From positions 124,001 through 188,000 of the forward strand of contig JBNKOE010000010.1 in assembly GCA_050294475.1 (NCBI GenBank): DNA of 64,000 bases, written 5' to 3'. The translations under genes were made by a program, and so were the position numbers. Every line of letters starts with the position of its first letter. Within the stretch, counting starts at the first letter, position 1. Below, in pieces: positions 53,859 through 64,000 of the stretch. The DNA is from Thalassobellus sp050294475. Its GTDB lineage: Bacteria; Bacteroidota; Bacteroidia; Flavobacteriales; Flavobacteriaceae. The notes beneath the pieces are model-generated. The model did no database searches. It was not told the origin of the DNA and was given only the letters and a program-made list of their open reading frames with translations.

Positions 53859-56800
53859 TTAATCAATAACTATTTTTTTACTTACAATACCACTTTCGGT
53901 TTCTAATTTAATAATATAAGCTCCTGTTTTAACTGATAAGGGTATAACCGTATTATACGTAGAGTCGATATCAAAATCTAAAATACTTTGCCCCAAAATA
54001 TTGTACAATTTTACATGAGACAAATACATATTGTTTTTATTAACGATGTTTAACCGAGAATCTTTAGAATCAAAATACACTAATATATTATCTCTACTTT
54101 CAATATTTTTAACTTGCAATAATTCATCACTTTTTTGAAAAACAAGCTTAAACCTATTATTATACGCTCCAGTTTCTAAGTAAATTTCAAATGGTTTGTT
54201 ATTAATTTCAGAAACTTCACCTGTAACATTATCACTAATATATATAGCTTTATTAGCATCAATATTTTCTAGAGCATCAATTTTAATTGAAACTAATCCA
54301 GATTTTTTAACAATTAATCCTAAAGCTAATTCTTGAGATGCCTCAAAATTATTAACACCTTGTATAACAAATGGATTGTTATCAAATGTCCAATACATAT
54401 CTTCTTCATTCACATCGGCCATAAAAGCATCATACCCTAAATCAAAACCATTTGACGCTTTTTCTTTTTGCCCAACTACTATTTGCCTATGATATCCTAA
54501 TGGAGAATTATATATTAGTTTTATAGTTGGTGTGTCATTAACATCTGTTTTAGCACTACTATTATTCTTTTTGGTATTTGAAGATTTAAAAAACAAAGAC
54601 GTTGATGTATTTTCAGTTGCAAACACTCGCTGACTGTTTTTAAATACAATATCACCACCATCAATAGTTAAAATTGGAGTTCCGTTATTATTATTAAAAC
54701 TATCTAAAGCAGTAGACACAAAAAAGCCTTGATTTACTGCAATATATTGCCCCGGCGCTTTTGTTCCTAAATTAAAATTATCGTTAATTCTACTATCATT
54801 TGAAATAGCCACAGCACCTCCAGTTAAATTTCTAGTAGCATAGCCCCCAACATAATCTGATAAGGAATGTGAGTTTTCTTGTCCAAAATGATCCCAAAAA
54901 TATAATGCACCATTAAAAACAGTACCATTAGTATTATTTCCGCCATCAGCAATACTCATATTATCTAAAATAAATTGAGTAGCATCTATAGCAGAAGGAT
55001 ATGGATTACCAATTAATCTATCAACATCACCTGTTCCTGATATTTTATTTAATGGTAAAGTTATATCTCCATTATTAGGCAAACCTTCAAATATATAATT
55101 TTGCATATCTGAAACGGCAACACCTTCTAATGTTCCTTTCATTGTAAACCCTTCTCCTGGTAGTAAAGCTGATGATTCATCTATTTTCTCCCAAGCATTA
55201 TAGTTGTTAGCTGCACCATAAAATGTGTACAACCAATACGTACTAATTGTTCTAGCAAAACCTGATGGTGAAATACCTCCACCTACACTAGGAGCTGTAT
55301 TATACAAAAGATTTTGATATGCAGAAGCATTAGTTCCGTCATTTAATACTTCAGAAATAGTATAGTTTGCATTAGTTGCAGATAAACCAACACCTCTAGT
55401 TGAAGTATTACCACCAATTGGACTAACAGAAGACGACCAGTAATTATAATTAAAAGCATTTGCTGTTCCTTGTTGATCGCGTGTTAAGTAACCACCACTA
55501 TCTGCATCAACAATACTGCCTTCCAATTGAATTAATTGAGATTCTCCATCTAAATTAATAACACCATCAAGCTCTAAATAATGACTAATAGTTAAACTTT
55601 GACCTGTTCCTGTACCTGTTGACATATCTGTTGTGCCATCGATAGTTAATGTTCCTACCAACGAAATCAATCCGTTTAAATAAATATCTCTACTACCCGA
55701 TGTGACATCATTTGTTAATTCAACAATATTCCAATCTATAGATGTTACTCCATCAATTCCAATAGTATTAGGAATATACAAATCACCACTATTTAACCAA
55801 GTTGTACTAGTATCCCAACTGCTATCTCCATCGGTTTCATAAGGAAGTGGCGCTGTTGTAATTTGAGATGAATCCATATTATAAGGAATCCCATCAATAC
55901 CATAACTAGAACTATCAAATGCTGTATTAGAATCTAATGGATAATACCCTAATAAATTATTCCATAATAATCCGCCAGAAATATTCATTTTAGTTGATGA
56001 ACCTTGAACAATTGTAGCATTTTCTTGAATGTGCTGATTCATCATTTCTCTAATTTGAATCTCACTTAAAGCAACATCCCAAACGCGAACTTCTTGTATA
56101 GCTCCATTAAAATAATTCATTTCTAAAGGAGTTGTTGAGAAATTCTCTAAATCGGCTCCAACTTTAAAACTTTGTGAATTATTAATCAGAGTAGATAACG
56201 GACTGCCTGATGCTACATTAATACCATCAATATACATATTAACTATTGTGCCATTATAAGTCACAGCAATATGATGCCATTCATTATTTGGTATATTATA
56301 CGGAGATGTTAAATTTAAAATTTCATTATTTGAATTATCATACCAAATTAAGTTAGGGAAATTATTTTTTAAACTTAAATGATATCCTGATTGTAAACTA
56401 CCATCAATATTTCCTTTAGATAATATTGTTCCTGTAGCTACCGTGTTTTCTTGATAAACCCAAGACTCTAAAGAAAATGAACCTGTCAAATCATGATTAT
56501 CGCCAAAATCAATATTACCATCAACACCATCAAAACCTATTAGATAGTCAATAATATTAACCGTATAATCTTCTACCTCTCCATCAAAACCAGACTCACA
56601 ACTAGACGGATAACTAGCCCATTTTGTTGCAACACGCATTCTTGACGCTCCAATATTGGCTCCTACTGGAACTGTAATAGCCATTGGTGAATTTGAAGTT
56701 AATCCATCAACAACATTTGTTGCAAAACCCATATCATATTCCTCACCAGCATCATCAAAATCACCATCTCTATTCCAATCTATCCAAACATTAGTGTAAA

Positions 56801-58586
56801 TAGTATAATTACCATCTGTATTAACATTTACAGACAAGCTATGACTAGATCCTTTATATATATTGGTTGAAATATTAGTAAAATCTTCAAAAGCATTGTC
56901 CTTTGGAATTTCATTATCTGAATTATTTATAGTATTAAAAGAGACATTAGTTACACTTGTATCATATGATGTACTCCCGTTAGAAGCACAATATTCACCT
57001 CTACCCTGAATTAAAAAAGTATATGAATCTTCATCAGTATCATTATTTGCTATAGACACCGTAGCTATATGTGTTCCAGACGTTGTTGGATTGTAAGTAA
57101 TAGTAAATGTTGTACTTCCACCAGCTACTATAGTAGAACTCGCAGGAAACCCTGTTAATATAAAATCGGCAGTATCTCCTGTTATGGTTATATAAGGGCT
57201 AACATCAGTTAATGCTAAAGTTGAGCTACCAAGGTTTTGAATAGTAAAAGTATGAAATGTAGATATAGCTCCCGCAACTTCAACGCCTCCAAAATCGGTA
57301 CCATCACTTAAAGAAATTATAGTATTCCCATCAGGAATATCAACATTACTAAATTCTATATTTATTTCAGGACCTACATATGTAGTTTGCAGACCAGCTA
57401 AATCTATTACCTGAATTTCATGCGACATAGAATTACCACTTCGGTGACACCAATATGCAGCTTGAGTTGTAGAATTCAAATAATAGTTTCTCCAACCTCT
57501 ACCATAAGCAGTACCTTTTCCACTTGTTCTAGTAGAACCAATTATAAGTGCCTGATTAATATCTGTTAATCCTGCGGAAGCTATATTGATAGTGCTCTCG
57601 CCTGCTCCGTTTAAAGCATTTTGAAAACGTGTAACATTTAAACCTGGATTTACTAAAACATGTACAAAATGTCTGTTTGTTCCTGCAGAATCATGATTAC
57701 TATGAAAAGTCCAATCTACTCTTTGATTATTACTACCAGGATTGGTAACTGGCCATAAATCTGCAAGTGCATCATTAGTCCCACTAGCGTTAATATCTCC
57801 TCTAAATTGACTAAAAATTACAGCTTCATTCCATGATGACACATTGGTAGCAGTACCTGTACCGTCTGAACCATCTCTTAATGTAATGGTTCCTGTATCT
57901 GAACCTACATTTCCCGAATCGCCATGTAAAACAGTCCAATTGCTACCTGTAAATTCAACTAAAGTTATATAGACTCTTACGTTATTTCCATTAGAACCTT
58001 TTTGAACTCGTAAAGTAGTAGAATTTTCTAAATAAGCAATAGCTGTCCCCGAATCTGCATCTTGTGCTGTTGCATTATTCATTATACCAGTTATAAAAGG
58101 TATACATTTATTTACATTAACTATACCTGTAACGGCTTGTGTAACATTATTGTTTGTTCCGTTTAAATCAATTGCATATCGTCCTCTTACTATAATTTCA
58201 TTACCACCATTTGCTGGACCAACATATTCCCATATAGAAGTATTGAATCTCATATCCCTACTATCTGAGTTAGCTTCTCTATAATAGGTTAAAGTATTAG
58301 TATTAGTTAATTGTCTAGCGCCTGCCATATCATCTCCGCTTCGACTTCCTCCATCTGTTGGAGGTCCAGCATGCGTTTTTCTATTATTGGTAGCTAATTC
58401 AATGGCGCTATTTAAAGAGCTAATAGCAGTAAAACTTGAATTGATTCCACCGGAGCGACCAATATCATCTTGAATATGCTGAACTTTAAAATCTGCCGTT
58501 TGAGAAAAGGCATTAGTAAAGCTTAACATAAAAAATAAAATTATACTCTTATAATAGAGTAAATTTAAGATTGAGAGTCTTTTCAT
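53859..58586 (-). CDS. Giant secreted multidomain protein with T9SS type A sorting domain (1)
   Basis: Protein of 1575 aa with a Sec signal (about 1-29, ending NAFSQ). Rough layout: a beta-rich N-terminal region of unknown type (30-405), a choice-of-anchor D/Ig-like domain (410-530, FTIQNLGSSTLALTDVS, TSGTHIATVSIANND), a GEVED domain (532-675, WIDWNRDGDFDDAGEEYD, ESGFDGEVEDYTV), a LamG/concanavalin domain (680-880, EWHHIAVTYNGTIVNMYIDG), a region shared with the next protein (about 915-1500), and a T9SS sorting domain (1509-1575, VKLYNILGQ ... KIVID). The sorting domain sends it through T9SS to the surface or outside. Binding of glycans or adhesion is likely. No catalytic motif was seen. Confidence 0.9.
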   Translation of the reverse strand: MKRLSILNLLYYKSIILFFMLSFTNAFSQTADFKVQHIQDDIGRSGGINSSFTAISSLNSAIELATNNRKTHAGPPTDGGSRSGDDMAGARQLTNTNTLTYYREANSDSRDMRFNTSIWEYVGPANGGNEIIVRGRYAIDLNGTNNNVTQAVTGIVNVNKCIPFITGIMNNATAQDADSGTAIAYLENSTTLRVQKGSNGNNVRVYITLVEFTGSNWTVLHGDSGNVGSDTGTITLRDGSDGTGTATNVSSWNEAVIFSQFRGDINASGTNDALADLWPVTNPGSNNQRVDWTFHSNHDSAGTNRHFVHVLVNPGLNVTRFQNALNGAGESTINIASAGLTDINQALIIGSTRTSGKGTAYGRGWRNYYLNSTTQAAYWCHRSGNSMSHEIQVIDLAGLQTTYVGPEINIEFSNVDIPDGNTIISLSDGTDFGGVEVAGAISTFHTFTIQNLGSSTLALTDVSPYITITGDTADFILTGFPASSTIVAGGSTTFTITYNPTTSGTHIATVSIANNDTDEDSYTFLIQGRGEYCASNGSTSYDTSVTNVSFNTINNSDNEIPKDNAFEDFTNISTNIYKGSSHSLSVNVNTDGNYTIYTNVWIDWNRDGDFDDAGEEYDMGFATNVVDGLTSNSPMAITVPVGANIGASRMRVATKWASYPSSCESGFDGEVEDYTVNIIDYLIGFDGVDGNIDFGDNHDLTGSFSLESWVYQENTVATGTILSKGNIDGSLQSGYHLSLKNNFPNLIWYDNSNNEILNLTSPYNIPNNEWHHIAVTYNGTIVNMYIDGINVASGSPLSTLINNSQSFKVGADLENFSTTPLEMNYFNGAIQEVRVWDVALSEIQIREMMNQHIQENATIVQGSSTKMNISGGLLWNNLLGYYPLDSNTAFDSSSYGIDGIPYNMDSSQITTAPLPYETDGDSSWDTSTTWLNSGDLYIPNTIGIDGVTSIDWNIVELTNDVTSGSRDIYLNGLISLVGTLTIDGTTDMSTGTGTGQSLTISHYLELDGVINLDGESQLIQLEGSIVDADSGGYLTRDQQGTANAFNYNYWSSSVSPIGGNTSTRGVGLSATNANYTISEVLNDGTNASAYQNLLYNTAPSVGGGISPSGFARTISTYWLYTFYGAANNYNAWEKIDESSALLPGEGFTMKGTLEGVAVSDMQNYIFEGLPNNGDITLPLNKISGTGDVDRLIGNPYPSAIDATQFILDNMSIADGGNNTNGTVFNGALYFWDHFGQENSHSLSDYVGGYATRNLTGGAVAISNDSRINDNFNLGTKAPGQYIAVNQGFFVSTALDSFNNNNGTPILTIDGGDIVFKNSQRVFATENTSTSLFFKSSNTKKNNSSAKTDVNDTPTIKLIYNSPLGYHRQIVVGQKEKASNGFDLGYDAFMADVNEEDMYWTFDNNPFVIQGVNNFEASQELALGLIVKKSGLVSIKIDALENIDANKAIYISDNVTGEVSEINNKPFEIYLETGAYNNRFKLVFQKSDELLQVKNIESRDNILVYFDSKDSRLNIVNKNNMYLSHVKLYNILGQSILDFDIDSTYNTVIPLSVKTGAYIIKLETESGIVSKKIVID

Positions 58587-58789
58587 TTAATATTTAATAG
58601 CAAAATACCAAACAAAAGTAAAATAAAATCTCAATTAATAACGATAAAATGCTAAAAATGTTCGACGAAATGCATTTTTAACTAAAAATTTAGAATAAAT
58701 ACTACGCTAAATAAAAATTGGCACGATTATTATTACGGGTTTTAAATGAATAAACTGAGAATATAACTATAGGGTTACTTATAATATAT

Positions 58790-61700
58790 TTAGTTTAATA
58801 TAATTTTCTTAGTAAATAAACCTTCTACAGTGTTTACATTAACAAAATAAATGCCTTTAGACTCGCTAATAGGTATTGAAACATTTGATGCTGAGTTTAA
58901 TTCTAAATACTTAATTCTTTGTCCTAAAACATTATGTATAGAAACATCTAGAACATTTAAAGCGTTTTTATTAATAATTTTTATATGAGACATCTTATCA
59001 TCATAATAAACTAATACACTTTTTATTTCATCATCAATGTTTTCATCAATACTTAATGATTTGCTATCATTAACATATTGATAAACAAGCTTAAACCTGT
59101 CTTCATAATTTCCTGGTTCTAAATAAATATCAAAAGCATCATTATTAATTTTAAAAGTTTCTTCTGTTAATTTATCTTTTATAAAAATTGAAGTGTTTTT
59201 ATCAATATTTTCAAGAGCTTCAACTTTCACGCTTGCTATACCAGCCTTTTTAACAATTATACCTAAAGGAAATTCTTGAGCCGTATTAAATCTATCAACC
59301 CCTTGAATTACTAATTTATTTTTATTTAACTCCCAATACATATCCTCTACAGCTACATCAATCATAAACGCATCATATCCCAAATCAAAATTAACAGAGG
59401 CATTTTTGTTAGCACCTAAAACTAATTGCCTATTATAGCCTAACGGAGAATGATATAAAAGTTTTATTCTTGGAGTATCATCGCTTTTACTATTACTACT
59501 ATTACTAGCCTTACTCGTTTTTTTATTTGAAGATTTTAAAAACAAAGAATTTGTACCATCTTCAGTAGCATAAACTCGCTGACTATTTTTGAATATAACA
59601 TTACCTCCATCAACAGTAGTAATTGCTACTCCATCTTCATTATTAAAACCATCTAAAGCTGTTGTAACAAAGAACCCTTGATTAACTGGAATATACTCAT
59701 CAGGAACTTTAGTACCAATAGCTGCACTTCCTCCATTTGATGTGTTATTAATACGGCTATCATTAGAAATTGCAGCAGCTCCACCCGTTAAGTTTCTAGT
59801 TGCATAACCGCCAACATAATCAGCTAAATAATGTGAGTTTTCCTCACCAAAATGATCCCAAAAATATAAAGCTCCATTAAAAACTGTGCCAGTTTCATTA
59901 TTACCTCCGTCTGCAATACTCATATTATCCAATATAAATTCAGTAGCATCAATAGCAGATGGGTATGGGTTACCTATTAACCTGTCTACATCACCAGATG
60001 ATTTATCAAGGGCTAAAGTAATATCACCATTATTTGGCAAGCCTTTAAATACATAATTTTGTAAATCTGTTATAGCCACAGGACCTGATGTTCCTTTCAT
60101 TGTAAACCCTTCTCCTGGTAGTAAAGATGAATTCTCATCTATTTCATCCCAAGCATTATAATCATCTGCTGCACCATAAAATTTATATAACCAATATGTG
60201 CTAATAGTTCTAGACAAACCTGGAGGAGCTGTTGTACCTGCAGAAGGAGATGTATCAAAATTAAGATTGGTATAACTATCTGAATCTGTACCATTCATTA
60301 AAACTTCTGAAATGGTATGATTAGGATTAGTTGAAGAAACACCAGTTCCTCGAGTTGCAGAATTACCACTAATTGGACTAACTGAAGACGACCAATAATT
60401 GTAATTAAACCCATTTGCTGTTCCTTGTTGATCTCTTTCAATATAACCACCACTATCTACATCAACAATACTACCTTCTGTTTGTATTAATTGAGATTCG
60501 CCAACTAAATCTATAACACCATCTAATTCTAGATAATGAGAAATAGTTAATGCTTGACCTGCATTATTCTCAACAGGAGTTGTAACTACTGGATCTGCAA
60601 TAGTTAATGTTCCTCCTGTTTGAATTAAACCTAAAAGTGAAATATCTCTATCTCCAGATGTAACATCATGATTAATTTCAACAATATTCCAGTCAACCAT
60701 AGTACCATCTAACCCTAAATTATTTGGTAAAACAATATCAGAACCATTTGCCCAAGTCCCAGGCGCATCCCATGCACCATCTGCTATAGTTACATAAGGA
60801 GCAGGAATAGTTTGAGAACCTATTATAGATTTATCTTTATTTAAATATTCCATTCTTAAAAAATATCTAGCATCTGTTAACCCCTCAACTGTTGAACCAT
60901 AAAATGAATTAAAATCATAATATACTCGTAAATTAGACCAAGGCAAAATTAATTCATTGCTAGGAGCATCATATGGCAAAACTTTACCACTAACATAATC
61001 TGTACCACTAACGTCAATTCGCTCAACTTCTTGATTCATCAAATAGTGTATTTGCTCTTCGGAAAGGTTTGTATCCCAAATATACACCTCATCTATTGAG
61101 CCTACAAAAGGATCTAGAATAGTATTTTTATCAACAAAAACAGCACCTATTGAATAATTATCATAGTTTGGAGACGGGTGCACAATATCTTGTATAGATT
61201 TCTCTAAAACACCATCTATATATAAATAAATAGATCCACTATGGTATACAAAAGTTATTTGATGCCATTTATTATCATCAATAACAATATTAGACGTATA
61301 TTTTGGTGTTACTGTGTCATCAATCATTACTTCAATTTTATCTGCTGAATTTAACCTTAATTGTAGTTTAGCACCTTTAGCCATAACAGTTCTAGTACTT
61401 GTAGTAGATGGAGATTTAATCCATGCTGAAAAACTAAATGAATCTGTATTTAAATTCAAACCAGATTCACCAACTAAGTATTCGCCAGAGGCAAAATTTA
61501 TAGAATGATTTTCAGATAAATTAGCTGCTTTACCAAATGTAAAAAAAAGAGTGTCATGAAAATCATACCAGGTTTCTAGATTTCCACTTCCATCAGGTCT
61601 TAAAGGTATCACATCAATAATATCGCCATTTGCAAAATTTGCATTATCTGCAACTATTAACACATATTCTTCACTCGTTAATTTGGTAAATGAAGAAAAA

Positions 61701-63706
61701 ACACTTTCTGGAATACTAACAAATACCGTTTCAAGATCGCCTCCTGCAGATTCAACAGATTCAACTATTTTCCATTTTCTATCAATTCTTGTTAACGTTG
61801 TAGTAATTCCAGAAGCTACGGTTATAGCATTAATACTTGAGCCAGTATAAGCGGCATTATTACAACCCCATACTAAAAAATCTCCATCTTTTTTAAATTC
61901 GTTGGTATTAATACTATTAGTAGCATATATTCCACCCAATCCAATAGTTACTTCGCCTGAAGTATTTATAGTTTTAGACTGTTTTTGATTTAAATCGGAA
62001 ATAGAATCTCTACCAATACCAGCAACATGATAATTAAAACCTGCATTAGCAGAAATATCCCAAACAGAAGTATCAAATGAATTGACATAATCTTTTTGAG
62101 CTTCAGTTGAAGCTCCTAAAGTAATACCATATTTAATTCCTAAATACGATTCTACCTTTTGCCTATCTGCATCACTTAAGCGTTCAGAAAATGTAAAAAC
62201 TTCTGCAATACGTCCATTTAAATTTGCTTGTACATCAAAATTCTTTCCTAACCAATATTTACTACCTGATATATTAGTGAATGCTACATCAGACACATTA
62301 CTTGTTGTTAAAAGATCTGAATTATATAAAATTTCTTGAGCTGTGGGAGACACTGCTAAATTATTTCTAACATTTATAATTCCTGCATTAGCATAAGACG
62401 AACCAGTTTCTGCAGTTCCATTAAAACTACCACCACCATCAACATCTTGATTATAAGATAGCGTTTCACCTGTAAACTCTGAAGAATAATCTCCAAATCC
62501 AATACCAGTAATATCTCCTGCATTACCCGAATCTATACCTGCAAAAATGGTATTTCTAGATGATGCACTCGTCATTGTAGCATCAGGGATCATTACTATA
62601 AAAATATCATGATTGTAAAAACCACTTATAGGAGATGTATCATTATACATATATTGCTCTATACTAGCACCATCATTTTCAAATTTTACAACAGGGTTAA
62701 AATTAATATTTTCTAATTCATCATCTATAAATGTTGGTTCTTTTCCAACAACAGTAGTAGCATCTTTACCATTAGTACCTAAATCTAACCAATCTGTTAA
62801 ACTAGAACCAGAAGTTACAACACCCCTAGTTGATTTCAACCATAACTTAAAATTAGATGTAATACCTCCAGGTCCTGGAATATTTTCATTAAACATTTCA
62901 GCACTAACATTTAATAAAAACGGATTAATATCAGGATCGTTAGTTGTAATGCTAATAGTAGCTAATTGTGTTCCTGTACCTGCAACTGGTGCTGTAAAAG
63001 TAACGTCTAAATAAATACCGTAATAAGGTTCTAAATCATTATATGGAATTCCAAAAATTGAAGAGGCTACAAAATCTGAGTTATCACTTGTAACCGAAAG
63101 AATATCCATGTCGCAGCTACCAACATTGGCTATTATAAAACGTCTTGTTACAACAGCTCCTTCTTCTACTACTCCAAAATATGTTCCGTTATTATCTGAA
63201 GTTGTCGCACTATTATGGTTTACATTATCATAATAAGGACTTCCTCCTAAAACATATATTTCGGGAGCAGAGTTTACTTGTACTGTAAATGTAAAATCTG
63301 CTTGGTCCTTAATTTCTATTGTAACTAAAGTACTTACTGTTACACAATCATACCGTGTGTTTTCTATTTCAAAATCAAGTCTCTTTTTACTACTACTACC
63401 TCCACAACTTACTTGTTTTATATTTTTTTTAGGATTATTTGGGGTAATATCAAAATCTGAAGTGTTTAAAATATTTATATCTTGTATTTTTAACTTCTTG
63501 CTTCCATTACAACTTGAACCATCAATATTTGTAATTCTAAAATTAATACTAGAACCTGCATTTATTGTGATTGTAGAACCCTGTGTTACAACAGCTCCAC
63601 CTATGACTTCAACTTGAATTATTTGCGAATTACCAAAAAAACTTATTAGTAAAAAAGTGGCAAAAACCAAAATTTGTGTGAGACTAGAGAGCATAGGTCT
63701 TCTCAT
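58790..63706 (-). CDS. Giant secreted multidomain protein with T9SS type A sorting domain (2)
   Basis: Protein of 1638 aa with a Sec signal (about 1-28, ending FFGNSQ). Layout: a small Cys-containing beta domain (29-145, Cys pairs with SCGGSSSKKR), a choice-of-anchor D domain (about 147-268), a LamG-like/DUF8202 domain (287-530, FKLWLKSTRGVV ... QKVESYLGIKYGITLG), a beta domain (530-730), a second LamG (735-895, KWHQITFVYHSGSIYLYIDG), then the region shared with protein 1 (about 970-1570) and a T9SS sorting domain (1575-1638). Ser/Asn-rich low complexity (SSNKKTSKASNSSNSKSDD) lies before the last part. The 203 bp to protein 1 hold no gene and no strong hairpin. The two look like sister adhesins. 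Confidence 0.9.
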   Translation of the reverse strand: MRRPMLSSLTQILVFATFLLISFFGNSQIIQVEVIGGAVVTQGSTITINAGSSINFRITNIDGSSCNGSKKLKIQDINILNTSDFDITPNNPKKNIKQVSCGGSSSKKRLDFEIENTRYDCVTVSTLVTIEIKDQADFTFTVQVNSAPEIYVLGGSPYYDNVNHNSATTSDNNGTYFGVVEEGAVVTRRFIIANVGSCDMDILSVTSDNSDFVASSIFGIPYNDLEPYYGIYLDVTFTAPVAGTGTQLATISITTNDPDINPFLLNVSAEMFNENIPGPGGITSNFKLWLKSTRGVVTSGSSLTDWLDLGTNGKDATTVVGKEPTFIDDELENINFNPVVKFENDGASIEQYMYNDTSPISGFYNHDIFIVMIPDATMTSASSRNTIFAGIDSGNAGDITGIGFGDYSSEFTGETLSYNQDVDGGGSFNGTAETGSSYANAGIINVRNNLAVSPTAQEILYNSDLLTTSNVSDVAFTNISGSKYWLGKNFDVQANLNGRIAEVFTFSERLSDADRQKVESYLGIKYGITLGASTEAQKDYVNSFDTSVWDISANAGFNYHVAGIGRDSISDLNQKQSKTINTSGEVTIGLGGIYATNSINTNEFKKDGDFLVWGCNNAAYTGSSINAITVASGITTTLTRIDRKWKIVESVESAGGDLETVFVSIPESVFSSFTKLTSEEYVLIVADNANFANGDIIDVIPLRPDGSGNLETWYDFHDTLFFTFGKAANLSENHSINFASGEYLVGESGLNLNTDSFSFSAWIKSPSTTSTRTVMAKGAKLQLRLNSADKIEVMIDDTVTPKYTSNIVIDDNKWHQITFVYHSGSIYLYIDGVLEKSIQDIVHPSPNYDNYSIGAVFVDKNTILDPFVGSIDEVYIWDTNLSEEQIHYLMNQEVERIDVSGTDYVSGKVLPYDAPSNELILPWSNLRVYYDFNSFYGSTVEGLTDARYFLRMEYLNKDKSIIGSQTIPAPYVTIADGAWDAPGTWANGSDIVLPNNLGLDGTMVDWNIVEINHDVTSGDRDISLLGLIQTGGTLTIADPVVTTPVENNAGQALTISHYLELDGVIDLVGESQLIQTEGSIVDVDSGGYIERDQQGTANGFNYNYWSSSVSPISGNSATRGTGVSSTNPNHTISEVLMNGTDSDSYTNLNFDTSPSAGTTAPPGLSRTISTYWLYKFYGAADDYNAWDEIDENSSLLPGEGFTMKGTSGPVAITDLQNYVFKGLPNNGDITLALDKSSGDVDRLIGNPYPSAIDATEFILDNMSIADGGNNETGTVFNGALYFWDHFGEENSHYLADYVGGYATRNLTGGAAAISNDSRINNTSNGGSAAIGTKVPDEYIPVNQGFFVTTALDGFNNEDGVAITTVDGGNVIFKNSQRVYATEDGTNSLFLKSSNKKTSKASNSSNSKSDDTPRIKLLYHSPLGYNRQLVLGANKNASVNFDLGYDAFMIDVAVEDMYWELNKNKLVIQGVDRFNTAQEFPLGIIVKKAGIASVKVEALENIDKNTSIFIKDKLTEETFKINNDAFDIYLEPGNYEDRFKLVYQYVNDSKSLSIDENIDDEIKSVLVYYDDKMSHIKIINKNALNVLDVSIHNVLGQRIKYLELNSASNVSIPISESKGIYFVNVNTVEGLFTKKIILN

Positions 63707-64000
63707 ATAATTTTTTTTAACTGTTAATTTTTATGTGAGAGACTTTAATAATAACTTAAATAGCAAAACAATAATACATATTATATCGTTAAAATACAAA
63801 TAAAACCGTTAAAACACATAACGAGTTATTTTCACATACGTAATTTTACTACAAAAAACTAATTAATAAATCATTTTATTAACTATTTAGTAAATTTTTA
63901 AAATATTAAGAAAAAGCATAAGCCTTTTTAAACAAAAATATTGTTAACTTTATTCTTGAAAAACGGCATATTATTTGTTGCCATTCTTAATATGAAAAAA
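63707..64000. other. Intergenic AT-rich region with possible start of a plus-strand gene
   Basis: No gene is complete here. TAACTTTA at 63945-63952, one base off the -7 consensus, precedes ATGAAAAAA at 63992-64000 by 39 nt. MKK is how many exported proteins start, so a plus-strand gene may begin at the edge. Only three codons are visible. The rest is very AT-rich and probably carries the promoter of the minus-strand giant gene, which I could not pinpoint. Confidence 0.3.

Overview
The window is a low-GC chromosomal segment from a member of the Flavobacteriaceae (Bacteroidota), probably marine. The evidence is the combination of a Na+-translocating NADH:quinone reductase operon (nqrABCDEF), gldI, a type IX secretion (T9SS) plug-family protein, two very large secreted proteins ending in T9SS type A sorting domains, many SPII lipoproteins and Bacteroidota-type promoters (TAnnTTTG at -7). 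I do not attempt a genus.

Layout. 1-1000: a decayed Bacteroidota-type tyrosine integrase next to tRNA-Pro(TGG), the trace of an old integration. 1085-4918: TonB-dependent receptor, PQQ-type sugar dehydrogenase lipoprotein and c-type cytochrome lipoprotein. 4986-7933: uridine kinase, a FtsB/DivIC-like protein, methylmalonyl-CoA mutase small subunit (no large subunit in the window) and a lipoprotein, closed by a long hairpin shared with a convergent M16 peptidase. 11120-16726: parA-parB-DUF5683-dapB-lepB-WbqC-DUF6122. 16806-23267 (minus): an EEP-fold phosphatase/nuclease, two rhomboids, mutL, two small paralogous membrane proteins, ribH and a TPR protein. 23406-26404 (plus): recF, a membrane protein, a DUF721 protein and three tandem cold-shock genes, each with its own terminator. 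26491-31539: ndk, a DHH phosphoesterase, gldI, a cyclophilin-FKBP fusion, lgt, DUF192 and DUF423. 31578-39258 (minus): apbE, a small conserved gene and the nqrA-F operon. ApbE is the enzyme class that attaches FMN to NqrB and NqrC, so the two units belong together. 39416-44695: T9SS plug-family protein, apaG, an LRAT/NlpC-like protein, an NRDE/TANGO2 protein and pruA.

The accessory region is 44696-53417. Between the pruA terminator and a cupin lipoprotein lie three overlapping large genes: a 780-aa protein without recognisable catalytic motifs, a 1238-aa SF2 helicase of the DrmA type and a 662-aa DUF1998 protein of the DrmB type. This is a DISARM-related anti-phage locus that lacks DrmC (phospholipase D) and any DNA methyltransferase. 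Its 3' flank carries an inverted pair of sequences that looks like a cassette boundary. It is the best candidate for an undescribed system here.

53859-63706 (minus): two giant secreted multidomain proteins (1575 and 1638 aa) that share about 660 C-terminal residues but have different N-terminal halves, so they are a modular tandem pair. The last bases hold a possible start of a plus-strand gene.
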